NCBI GenBank assembly: GCA_934230965.1
Contig: CAKQFW010000105.1
Coordinates: 1-7,140 of the forward strand
Source: an uncultured Prevotella sp.
GTDB taxonomy: Bacteria; Bacteroidota; Bacteroidia; Bacteroidales; Bacteroidaceae
Reading direction: 5' to 3'
DNA: 7,140 nt
Shown here: one piece after another, positions 1 to 5,783 of the stretch
Position numbering within the stretch: the stretch's first letter is position 1
Layout: every line of letters begins with the position of its first letter
Program-made: the position numbers and the translations under genes
Notes under the pieces: model-generated
Databases searched by the model: none
What the model saw: only the letters and a program-made list of their open reading frames with translations
Told to the model about the DNA's origin: nothing

Positions 1-999
1 GTGGTACAGTTCGCATTGTTTCTTGCCTGTTTCAGCGTTGTAGGCTACAAGGTGGCAATCGTTTTGATCGCGGTTCAGCTCAAACATATAAATTGTCTTG
101 CTGTCAGGACTCCAACTTATGTTTGTGAAGTAGCGGTCGGTGGGGTCGCCAGCCTGAAGATATACCGTCTTGCCTGTATTGAGATTGAAAACGCCTACTG
201 TAACTTTATGCGATGTTTCGCCTGCCATAGGATATTTGTCGGGAGCTGCAGTAGCAATGCACGACTGTGTCTCGGAATGGTTGAATCCTATTTCAGGAAT
301 GTCGACCTGAGGATAGTCGGTCACCATGCTCTGGTCCATTCGATAGAAGGCAAGCTTTTCGCCATCGTTGCTCCAGTATGTACCTTTATGTATACCAAAC
401 TCGTCGCGATGTACACTTTGTCCGTAAACAATATCGCGTGAACCGTCGGTGCTTAGTTGCCATACCTTCAAACCGCGTGTTACATACAGGTTGTTGTCTT
501 TTAAGTAAGCCACAGCTTCGCTTGCCGGACAGGTTTCAAGTATGTTTTCGCCGTTATCAAAGTTGTGTTCTGACAGCAATGCGTGTTTCTTGAAATCGAT
601 GGTGTATATCTTGCTTCCCGTGTTCACCACTACGATGCTTTTGTTAGCGTAGGGGAATGATGTTTGATACAACGAGTGTACTTTGATGTCGCGTGTGGGT
701 GCAATCCATTGGTTGATGTCGTTTTTGCCGAACAGTTTTGTTTCTTTGCCTGTTGTCTTGTTAACAATATAGCAAGCGTCGGCATCTTGGCGCACCAGTT
801 GGTCGCCCCACCATGTACACCAGCGGTTTTTGGGCGACATGTTGTGATAGTTCTTGCCACCAAAGTTGAGGTCTTCAAGTGTGAACGACTTGTCGCCTTT
901 CTGTGCATCTACACAACCCAGTGTTTGGGCTTGTGTGGCCGCGGTAGATGATAAGGTTATCATGGTTGCCAGTGCCAGTTTATATAATGACTGTTTCAT
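1..999 (-). CDS. dpp4: Secreted dipeptidyl peptidase IV (S9 family), N-terminal part, cut by the left window edge
   Basis: The frame is open from the ATG at 999 to base 1, giving 333 residues with no stop; the rest lies outside the window. Residues 1-24 look like a Sec signal peptide (K2 and K7, a hydrophobic stretch, probable cleavage after TQA at 22-24), so the protein should reach the periplasm or outer membrane. The remainder reads as the beta-propeller N-terminal domain of DPP IV (PF00930 type). Supporting segments are GTYWSNDGEKLAFYRMDQSM at 206-225, YPMAG near 257, TGKTVYLQ near 275 and a SWSPDS propeller blade near 296. An acidic pair, D199-E200, sits about where DPP IV has the glutamates that bind the substrate N-terminus; that assignment is tentative. 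The C-terminal alpha/beta-hydrolase domain with Ser-Asp-His is not visible, so activity cannot be judged. The family removes X-Pro dipeptides from peptide N-termini, supporting peptide feeding in Bacteroidales. It starts 38 bases after rlmL and has no obvious promoter of its own. Confidence 0.88.
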   Translation of the reverse strand, partial: MKQSLYKLALATMITLSSTAATQAQTLGCVDAQKGDKSFTLEDLNFGGKNYHNMSPKNRWCTWWGDQLVRQDADACYIVNKTTGKETKLFGKNDINQWIAPTRDIKVHSLYQTSFPYANKSIVVVNTGSKIYTIDFKKHALLSEHNFDNGENILETCPASEAVAYLKDNNLYVTRGLKVWQLSTDGSRDIVYGQSVHRDEFGIHKGTYWSNDGEKLAFYRMDQSMVTDYPQVDIPEIGFNHSETQSCIATAAPDKYPMAGETSHKVTVGVFNLNTGKTVYLQAGDPTDRYFTNISWSPDSKTIYMFELNRDQNDCHLVAYNAETGKKQCELYH

Positions 1000-1037
1000 A
1001 AAATGTATCTATTTACTTTATGTTAATGACGAGAGGC

Positions 1038-2552
1038 TTAGTCTTCATCGTTATAGTCGTTCTTTCTGAAGCCGCCACGTTTACCACCTTTGTCGAAGCG
1101 TTTGCCTCCTTTGTCGAAGCGCTTGTTGCCTTTATCAAAGCGTTTTTCACCGCGTCCTCTACTATTGTCTCGATCGAATGATTTGCGCTCGCGACGTTCG
1201 CCATATTTTGAGCGTTCACCATCGAAACTACTGCGGCGTTCGCCCCCGCGTGTACGTTCTAATGAGTGGAACTTAAATGAGCGAATGTCGGCCTCGGCAT
1301 TTTCTTCGTCTTCGTCGAGACGTTTTTTAAACTCGCGGTTCTTCTTAAAGCGATGTTTCTCGGCCATCTGGCGCTTCTCATCATCGGTTTTTACTACGCC
1401 ACCTTCTGATCTGAAGTCGCGCATCTTGCCATCGAAAATGCTGTACTTGCGGAATTCGCACTCAAGCGATCCATTGTATACAGGTATCTTGATAGAAGGC
1501 TTTAAACCTATCTGCTCGAAACATTCTTGACGATAGCTCAGCACCCATGCCTCATTGCCCATAAATTCGTGTTTCAGACGTTCGCCTATCATCTTGTAGG
1601 TGGCCAACAGGTTGGGGGTAGAGATGCGTTCGCCGTAGGGCGGATTGGTGATAATAATGCTCTTTTCTGTAGGCTTCTTAAAATCTTTAAAGTCGGCTTC
1701 TTCAACAGTGATGTCGTTGGTGAGACCTGCTGCACGCACATTGAGGCGTGCCGTGTTAACGGCTTTGATATCAACATCGTAGCCATAGATGTGGTGCTTG
1801 AACTCGCGTTCTTGGCTTTCATCGTTGTAGATACTGTCAAACAGATCTTGATCGAAATCGCTCCAGCGCTCGAAGGCGAACTCTTTACGGAAGATGCCAG
1901 GGCTCATGTTGTGAGCGATGAGGGCTGCCTCGATAAGTAATGTTCCTGAACCGCACATAGGGTCGATAAAGTCGGTGTCGCCGTTCCAACCCGACATTAA
2001 AATCATACCTGCTGCCAATACCTCATTGAGGGGGGCTTCTACTGATTCTTGACGGTAACCACGACGATGTAACGACTCGCCACTAGAGTCGAGGGATAGG
2101 GTAGCTTTGTCTTCTGCGATATGAATGTTCAGACGGATATCAGGGTTAGCAACCGAAATATTGGGGCGTGTGCCCGTCTTCTCACGGAACTGGTCAACGA
2201 TAGCGTCCTTTACCTTGTAGGTTACGAAGCGTGAGTTACGGAACTCTTCTGAGTAGACGACTGAGTCGACAGAGAATGTCTTGCCTTTTTCTATATATTG
2301 GCTCCAGTCTATTTTCTGTACCTCGTTATATACATCATCGGCCGATGCTGCCTTGAAATGGCAGATGGGCTTTAAAATGCGTATGGCGGTGTGCAACTGG
2401 AAGTTGGCGCGATACATCATTTCTTTGTCACCAGTGAACGACACCATACGGCGTCCTATCTGTACGTTGTTGGCGCCCAGTGCTGTCAGTTCTTTTGCCA
2501 ACACGGGTTCTAAGCCCATGAATGTTTTGGCAATGAGTTCGAATTCGTTCAT
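1038..2552 (-). CDS. rlmL: THUMP-domain class I SAM-dependent RNA methyltransferase (RlmL type), probable 23S rRNA guanine-N2 methylase
   Basis: This 504-residue protein starts at the ATG at 2552. Residues about 45-157 form a THUMP RNA-binding domain. A Rossmann-fold methyltransferase follows, with the SAM-binding loop DPMCGSGT at 197-204 and the catalytic NPPYGER motif at 303-309, which is the N2-guanine methylase signature. The family ending YNGSLECEFRKY lies at 359-370. This matches the N-terminal (RlmL) half of E. coli RlmKL, which makes m2G2445 in 23S rRNA; no RlmK half is fused here. The exact target base is inferred from the family. From about residue 372 to the end the protein is highly charged and probably disordered. 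It contains RGGERR and RGRGEKR and three near-identical heptads, KRFDKGN, KRFDKGG and KRFDKGG, at 470-490, then KRGGF. Such tails often aid RNA binding. It follows cysE by 43 bases and precedes dpp4 by 38, so co-transcription is likely. The leader is A-rich without a clear ribosome binding site. Confidence 0.9.
   Translation of the reverse strand: MNEFELIAKTFMGLEPVLAKELTALGANNVQIGRRMVSFTGDKEMMYRANFQLHTAIRILKPICHFKAASADDVYNEVQKIDWSQYIEKGKTFSVDSVVYSEEFRNSRFVTYKVKDAIVDQFREKTGTRPNISVANPDIRLNIHIAEDKATLSLDSSGESLHRRGYRQESVEAPLNEVLAAGMILMSGWNGDTDFIDPMCGSGTLLIEAALIAHNMSPGIFRKEFAFERWSDFDQDLFDSIYNDESQEREFKHHIYGYDVDIKAVNTARLNVRAAGLTNDITVEEADFKDFKKPTEKSIIITNPPYGERISTPNLLATYKMIGERLKHEFMGNEAWVLSYRQECFEQIGLKPSIKIPVYNGSLECEFRKYSIFDGKMRDFRSEGGVVKTDDEKRQMAEKHRFKKNREFKKRLDEDEENAEADIRSFKFHSLERTRGGERRSSFDGERSKYGERRERKSFDRDNSRGRGEKRFDKGNKRFDKGGKRFDKGGKRGGFRKNDYNDED
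1080..1142 (-). repeat. Three 21-bp tandem repeats inside the rlmL 3' end
   Basis: Three consecutive 21-base units at 1080-1100, 1101-1121 and 1122-1142 encode the heptads KRFDKGG, KRFDKGG and KRFDKGN of the RlmL tail. The first two units (lower coordinates) are the closest to each other. The third differs mainly at silent or wobble positions and one Gly/Asn codon. Unit length is a multiple of three, so gain or loss of a copy keeps the frame. The flanking tail (KRGGF, GRGEKRF) looks like degenerate relatives of the same unit. Confidence 0.85.
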
Positions 2553-2595
2553 TTTTATTTTTCTTTGTCTTTATCTTTATGTAATGTATGTTTTC

Positions 2596-3513
2596 TTATT
2601 TGCTGTTGTTGCCGCTATTGGTGTAGTATTTTGTTGTGTATGGCTCCATGTCTTCGGTTATCCATACGTTAGCACCTACAATACAGCCTTCGCCAATGGT
2701 GATGCGTCCTAACACTGTGGCATTGGCATATACCACGACATTGTCTTTTAAAATAGGATGGCGAGGGATGCCCTTTATGGGATTACCGTTTTCATCCAGC
2801 GGGAAACTCTTGGCTCCTAAGGTTACGCCTTGGTAAAGCTTAACGTTGTTGCCTATAATACAGGTGGCACCTACAACAACGCCTGTGCCGTGGTCGATGG
2901 TGAAATAACTACCGATGGTGGCAGCAGGATGTATGTCGATGCCTGTTTCTGAGTGTGCCATCTCTGTTATCATGCGTGGAATAAGGGGCACACCTAGCAA
3001 GTATAGCTCGTGTGCTATACGATAATTGGTAAGCGCCTTGATGACAGGGTAGCATGAGATGATTTCTCCAAAGTTTTCTGCTGCGGGGTCACCATTAAAT
3101 GCTGCTTCAACATCGGTTGCCAAAATGTGGCGTAATGCTGGTAGCCGTTCTATGAGCTGAAGTGATATCTCCTCTGCCTTGTTGGCGATGGCTATGTTGT
3201 GCGAGCATAATACACATTCTTCGTCTGGGGTATTGAAGCATAGGCCTGCTTGCACCTGGCTGGTAAGCAATGTGTGTAGCCGTTCAACATTTACTCCGAT
3301 ATGATAACGTATGGTTTTTGTGCAAACCGAAGAGTTGCCATAATAGCCAGGAAAAAGGATAGAACGTGATAATTGGACAATTTCTTCGAGCGCCGTGCCC
3401 GAAGGTAAAGGATTTCCGTCGCGATGTTGGTGGAACAAACCTTTTAGCGAATTGGCTTCTGACAGTTGGTTCACAGTAGCGGCGATAACATGAGTCGTAT
3501 CGTTTGTACTCAT
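2596..3513 (-). CDS. cysE: Serine O-acetyltransferase
   Basis: This 305-residue protein (from the ATG at 3513) makes O-acetylserine from L-serine and acetyl-CoA, the first committed step of cysteine synthesis in the cytosol. The N-terminal half is the helical SAT domain, including GDPAA near 141-145, matching the DPA region of E. coli CysE. The C-terminal half is a left-handed beta-helix of hexapeptide repeats: IDIHPAATIG from 192, the catalytic segment IDHGTGVVVG with D207-H208, YQGVTLGAKS near 227, and the RHP acetyl-CoA loop at 251-253. The open frame extends 12 codons further to a TTG at 3549. I prefer the ATG because the TTG falls inside a candidate -7 promoter box and the extra residues do not resemble the family. 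The protein ends in NSGNNSK and lacks the terminal isoleucine that docks E. coli CysE into cysteine synthase. It is probably first in a unit with rlmL and dpp4; no cysK is visible nearby. Confidence 0.9.
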   Translation of the reverse strand: MSTNDTTHVIAATVNQLSEANSLKGLFHQHRDGNPLPSGTALEEIVQLSRSILFPGYYGNSSVCTKTIRYHIGVNVERLHTLLTSQVQAGLCFNTPDEECVLCSHNIAIANKAEEISLQLIERLPALRHILATDVEAAFNGDPAAENFGEIISCYPVIKALTNYRIAHELYLLGVPLIPRMITEMAHSETGIDIHPAATIGSYFTIDHGTGVVVGATCIIGNNVKLYQGVTLGAKSFPLDENGNPIKGIPRHPILKDNVVVYANATVLGRITIGEGCIVGANVWITEDMEPYTTKYYTNSGNNSK

Positions 3514-3546
3514 TTCGAGAGTTTGTGCATCAATAAAAATATGCCA

Positions 3547-3554
3547 CAAAATTA
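3547..3554 (-). promoter_or_regulatory. Candidate Bacteroidota -7 box for cysE
   Basis: On the minus strand this reads TAATTTTG, matching the Bacteroidota primary-sigma -7 consensus TAnnTTTG. It would place transcription start near 3540 and give a leader of roughly 27 bases to the ATG at 3513. No TTTG is found 18-21 bases upstream, so the -33 half is missing or weak. The surrounding 3514-3664 stretch is very A/T-rich, so a chance match is possible. Position between the rplT hairpin and cysE supports it. Confidence 0.4.
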
Positions 3555-3664
3555 ATAAAAAAAATGGAAATGTAAGTTATTTCTATGCTTATTTGTTCAT
3601 ATTTTTTTATTTATCAGCGTGTTATGAGGCGTTATGTGTGTTGTAGGTTTGTATGTATACAGAA

Positions 3665-3697
3665 ACAGGGCTACACTTGTATGAAGTGTAGCCCTGT
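3665..3697 (-). terminator. Perfect 14-bp hairpin after rplT, probable operon terminator
   Basis: The arms 3665-3678 (ACAGGGCTACACTT) and 3684-3697 are perfect inverted complements around a 5-base loop (GTATG). The hairpin begins 38 bases beyond the rplT stop on the minus strand. The tract after the stem in that direction is TTTCTGTATAC, so the T-run is short and interrupted. Function as the rho-independent end of infC-rpmI-rplT is inferred from stem strength and position; mRNA 3'-end protection is an alternative. The rest of the 222-base gap at 3514-3735 is A/T-rich and shows no gene. Confidence 0.72.
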
Positions 3698-3735
3698 AAT
3701 TATGACTGTGAATAGATTATTCTAATCAAATAAAT

Positions 3736-4080
3736 TTATTTCACTTTGTCAACGATAGCCTTGAAAGCCTCAGGGTTGTTGACAGCGAGGTCAGCAAGAA
3801 CCTTACGGTTGATTTCGATGCCAGCTTTGTGCAGGGCACCCATCAAAGTTGAGTAGCTCATGTTCTCGAGGCGTGCAGCAGCATTGATACGCTGAATCCA
3901 CAAAGAACGGAAGTTACGTTTCTTATTGCGACGGTCACGGTAAGCATAGGTCAAACCTTTTTCCCAGGTGTTCTTTGCTACCGTCCAAACATTCTTTCTT
4001 GCTCCAAAGTAGCCTTTGGTAAGCTTCAGAATACGAGTTCTCTTTGCTTTAGAAGCAACATGATTAACTGATCTTGGCAT
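3736..4080 (-). CDS. rplT: 50S ribosomal protein L20
   Basis: The 114-residue protein has normal family length and opens with [20 protein letters not shown]. The L20 core is unmistakable: [21 protein letters not shown] near 22-42, [20 protein letters not shown] near 47-66, then [10 protein letters not shown] and the C-terminal [20 protein letters not shown]20 is a basic, early-assembly protein that binds 23S rRNA in the large subunit. In E. coli and Bacillus it also represses its own operon by binding the mRNA; whether that happens here is not shown, but a candidate element lies before rpmI. It follows rpmI by 34 bases through an A-rich leader (minus-strand AAAAAGAAAGAAAAACT just before the ATG) and is the last gene before the strong hairpin at 3665-3697. 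Confidence 0.98.
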   Translation of the reverse strand: MPRSVNHVASKAKRTRILKLTKGYFGARKNVWTVAKNTWEKGLTYAYRDRRNKKRNFRSLWIQRINAAARLENMSYSTLMGALHKAGIEINRKVLADLAVNNPEAFKAIVDKVK

Positions 4081-4114
4081 AGTTTTTCTTTCTTTTTAAA
4101 AGTTTGACTAAAAA

Positions 4115-4312
4115 TTAACGGAGGCAGAGCAAGTCACGAACCTGTTTGAGGTTGCTGTTGTCTACAATTGTCTGATGAACCAGATTTCTCTTCTGCTTCT
4201 TGGTCTTCTTAGTCAGAATGTGACTGTGGTAAGCGTGATGTCTTTTAATCTTACCAGTACCAGTGAATCTAAATCTTTTTTTAGCACCGGAATTTGTCTT
4301 AACTTTTGGCAT
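4115..4312 (-). CDS. rpmI: 50S ribosomal protein L35
   Basis: The 65-residue protein has the usual L35 length and composition. It starts [20 protein letters not shown], continues with [20 protein letters not shown] and ends in a short helix-like [17 protein letters not shown]35 is a small, very basic large-subunit protein. The order infC-rpmI-rplT is the conserved bacterial translation operon. The ATG at 4312 is the only sensible start, because MPK is the family N-terminus. It is preceded by about 28 bases of A/U-rich, probably unstructured leader, and before that by a structured patch at 4341-4372 that could modulate its translation. The rplT start follows after a 34-base gap, so both ribosomal proteins should come from one mRNA. 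Confidence 0.97.
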   Translation of the reverse strand: MPKVKTNSGAKKRFRFTGTGKIKRHHAYHSHILTKKTKKQKRNLVHQTIVDNSNLKQVRDLLCLR

Positions 4313-4340
4313 TGTTTTATTGTTTTATAATTATTTATTA

Positions 4341-4372
4341 AGGTGGCAACGCATATACCTGGCGTTACGCAC
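4341..4372 (-). promoter_or_regulatory. Candidate H-type pseudoknot in the infC-rpmI spacer, possible L20 autoregulatory site
   Basis: Read as minus-strand RNA, AACGC (4366-4362) can pair with GCGUU (4352-4348). AGGU (4360-4357), inside that loop, can pair with ACCU (4344-4341) beyond it. The connecting loops are 1, 4 and 3 bases, the geometry of an H-type pseudoknot. The outer GUG (4372-4370) could instead pair with CAC (4345-4343), partly competing with the second stem. In E. coli, L20 represses rpmI-rplT through a pseudoknot in this part of the operon, which motivates the call. The stems are short (5 and 4 bp), alternative folds exist, and there is no comparative evidence, so confidence is low. 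Confidence 0.3.
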
Positions 4373-4413
4373 ACATTCTCGTATTCGTTATCTCTATGTA
4401 TGGTGAAAAGAAG

Positions 4414-5097
4414 TTATTCAGCAGTTTCCTGCAATTTCTTCATAGCTTCGCTGCTTATTTTGGCGTTTGCCAGCAGTCCACCGTTATTGTTCTGCTCTTT
4501 CTCGGCTTGAGCTTGTTCCTTCGCTTCAGCCTCGCGCTTCTCGCGGTCCATCTTTTGTTGGCTCTTTTTGGCTACACCTGCTTTCTTGGGTGCCAAGTAG
4601 AGGAACATTTTCTTTCCATCGAGTTTTGGCAGCTGTTCTACCTTTGCATATTCCTCAAGGTCGTTTGCAAAACGTAGCAATAATACCTCGCCTTGCTCTT
4701 TGAAGAGAATAGAGCGTCCGCGGAAGAAGACGTAGGCACGCACTTTATTGCCTTCGCTGAGGAATTCTTGTGCATGTTTGAGCTTGAACTGATAGTCGTG
4801 CTCATCGGTCTGTGGTCCGAAACGTATCTCTTTGATATCAACCTTAACCTGCTTTTGTTTCATTTCCTTAGCACGTTTCTTCTGTTGGTAGAGGAACTTG
4901 CTATAGTCGATGATACGACAAACTGGAGGTTGCGCATTTGGTGAAATCTCAACGAGATCTACGCCCTGCTCCCGAGCCATTTCTAATGCTTGGCGAGTAG
5001 GCATGACCGTAGAGCCACTCTCACCCGCAATTCTCACTTCCCTAACGCGAATTTGTTCATTCACGCGGTACTGATTCTTCATTTTGTCATTTTTCAT
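4414..5097 (-). CDS. infC: Translation initiation factor IF-3
   Basis: The 227-residue protein prevents premature 50S joining and checks initiator tRNA and start codon on the 30S subunit. The N-terminal domain contains [14 protein letters not shown] near 10-23, [20 protein letters not shown] near 47-66 and KFLYQQKKR near 67-75. The linker and C-terminal domain follow: [20 protein letters not shown] near 86-105, [12 protein letters not shown] near 119-130 and [20 protein letters not shown] near 139-158. From about residue 172 there is an extra tail of some 55 residues: a Lys/Glu/Ala/Gln-rich, probably helical stretch, an NNNGG hinge, then [17 protein letters not shown]. coli IF3 is 180 residues. 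The [11 protein letters not shown] start at 5097 resembles other Bacteroidales IF3 N-termini; an in-frame ATG at 5082 is the alternative. It starts with ATG, not the rare AUU that E. coli infC uses for autoregulation. It is first in its operon, just behind a strong consensus promoter. thrS, often directly upstream, is absent here. Confidence 0.97.
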   Translation of the reverse strand: MKNDKMKNQYRVNEQIRVREVRIAGESGSTVMPTRQALEMAREQGVDLVEISPNAQPPVCRIIDYSKFLYQQKKRAKEMKQKQVKVDIKEIRFGPQTDEHDYQFKLKHAQEFLSEGNKVRAYVFFRGRSILFKEQGEVLLLRFANDLEEYAKVEQLPKLDGKKMFLYLAPKKAGVAKKSQQKMDREKREAEAKEQAQAEKEQNNNGGLLANAKISSEAMKKLQETAE

Positions 5098-5122
5098 CCA
5101 TTCACTTTATAATAAGCGGCTG

Positions 5123-5153
5123 CAAAGTTACTAAAATTCACTTGATTGGCAAA
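5123..5153 (-). promoter_or_regulatory. Bacteroidota-type promoter for the infC-rpmI-rplT operon
   Basis: On the minus strand a TTTG (5153-5150) is followed after exactly 19 bases by TAACTTTG (5130-5123). This fits the Bacteroidota primary-sigma consensus TTTG, 19-21 bases, TAnnTTTG with no mismatch. Transcription would begin near 5116-5119, leaving an infC leader of about 20 bases, too short for a leader riboswitch or a Bacillus-style L20 leader before infC. It lies between the rpiB hairpin and infC, so the operon can be expressed independently of tkt-rpiB. Confidence 0.85.
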
Positions 5154-5220
5154 AAATATTTGCACCTTTTTTTGCTACCGCCTTCATTTCTTTCACTTTT
5201 TGGGTTTTTATGTGGCGCAG

Positions 5221-5272
5221 AAAGCCTCGCTTCGGTGTTCTCATAGTGTGAGAAGGTGCGGAGCGAGGCTTT
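5221..5272 (-). terminator. Large hairpin after rpiB, probable terminator
   Basis: The lower stem pairs 5221-5234 with 5259-5272 (AAAGCCTCGC against GCGAGGCTTT, continuing with one G-U pair). After a small internal loop, 5238-5243 pairs with 5249-5254 around a 5-base loop. It begins 40 bases beyond the rpiB stop on the minus strand and ends before the infC promoter. The T-run in that direction is short (TTTCTG). The plus-strand side is richer in T, but there is no plus-strand gene to terminate. Function is inferred from position and stem strength. Confidence 0.68.
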
Positions 5273-5312
5273 TGCTTTGTTTGTCTGCAGGCGTAGTGGC
5301 CTTGCAGTATTT

Positions 5313-5756
5313 TTATTTTTCTAAGTCGATTTTCTTTACGCGGCGTTCATGGCGTCCACCTTCAAAAGATGTTGTAAAGAAGTTGTCCATGATTTTGGCT
5401 GCTGTCTTATTGTCGACAAAGCGTCCAGGGAGAACCAGTACATTAGCATCGTTGTGCTGACGTATGAGCTGTCCTATTTCGGGGCACCAAGCCAAGCCTG
5501 CGCGTACGCCAGCGTGCTTGTTTAATGTGATGCTTATGCCTTCACCGCTTCCACAGATGCCGATGCCAGGATATACCTCACCGCTTGTAATGCCTTCAGC
5601 GAGAGCGTGACCAAAGTCGGGGTAGTCGCAACTCATGTCGCTATAAGTGCCGTAGTCTTTGTACTGATATCCGTGAGCTTCAAGATATTCAATCACAAAT
5701 TTTTTTAAAGCAAAGCCTGCGTGGTCGCAAGCGATGCCCACTGTCTTGATTTCCAT
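5313..5756 (-). CDS. rpiB: Ribose-5-phosphate isomerase B
   Basis: The 147-residue cytosolic enzyme interconverts ribulose 5-phosphate and ribose 5-phosphate. It spans the whole RpiB/LacAB fold: IACDHAGFALKK at 8-19 with D11-H12, CDYPDFG at 43-49, the active-site loop GICGSGEGISI at 66-76 with the general-base cysteine C68, KHAGVRAGLA at 80-89, RQHNDANVL at 99-107 with H101 (the E. coli H99 equivalent), and the phosphate-binding FEGGRHERRV at 131-140. Where E. coli has CGTGVG this protein has CGSGEG, so Ser70 replaces Thr and a Glu replaces Val; this probably reflects lineage variation. Length is normal. It starts 27 bases after the tkt stop, so the two pentose phosphate genes are almost certainly co-transcribed. 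The ATG at 5756 gives the expected N-terminus (MEIKTVGIACDHAG). RpiB rather than galactose-6-phosphate isomerase is favoured by the C68/H101 pattern and the tkt neighbour. Confidence 0.96.
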   Translation of the reverse strand: MEIKTVGIACDHAGFALKKFVIEYLEAHGYQYKDYGTYSDMSCDYPDFGHALAEGITSGEVYPGIGICGSGEGISITLNKHAGVRAGLAWCPEIGQLIRQHNDANVLVLPGRFVDNKTAAKIMDNFFTTSFEGGRHERRVKKIDLEK

Positions 5757-5783
5757 AGGCTGTTTTGTTAATGGTTAATGTTA

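Noticed and set aside
1..951. Plus-strand open frames at 1-441, 378-593 and 664-951, and a minus-strand frame at 630-908.
   Set aside because: They overlap the DPP IV coding frame, which runs unbroken from 999 to 1 and has clear family motifs. The alternative translations resemble no family.
912..999. Lipoprotein signal for the DPP IV, with Cys29 following TLG.
   Set aside because: The position three before the Cys is Thr rather than Leu/Val/Ile, and a good Sec cleavage site occurs earlier, after residue 24.
1080..1142. Short regular repeats as a CRISPR-like array.
   Set aside because: The units are contiguous without spacers, in frame, and encode a protein tail.
1013..2712. Other-frame open stretches over rlmL, e.g. 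1090-1530 (+), 1527-1940 (+), 1013-1222 (-), 1589-1840 (-) and 2281-2712 (+).
   Set aside because: They are shadows of rlmL and the cysE end. Their Ser/Arg- or Leu-rich composition follows from the opposite-strand codons.
3514..3549. TTG start for CysE adding 12 residues.
   Set aside because: The TTG overlaps the candidate -7 box, an ATG is available at 3513, and the added residues do not look like the family N-terminus.
3600..3664. Small RNA or extra small gene in the cysE-rplT gap.
   Set aside because: There are only partial repeats of GTTATG and an A/T-rich stretch; no promoter-terminator pair or credible start and coding frame is visible.
4396..4944. Plus-strand frames over infC that look hydrophobic (4396-4677, 4467-4703, 4693-4944), which might suggest a small membrane protein.
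   Set aside because: They are antisense to the Lys/Glu-rich IF3 codons, which read as Phe/Leu on the opposite strand. No start signals or family match support them.
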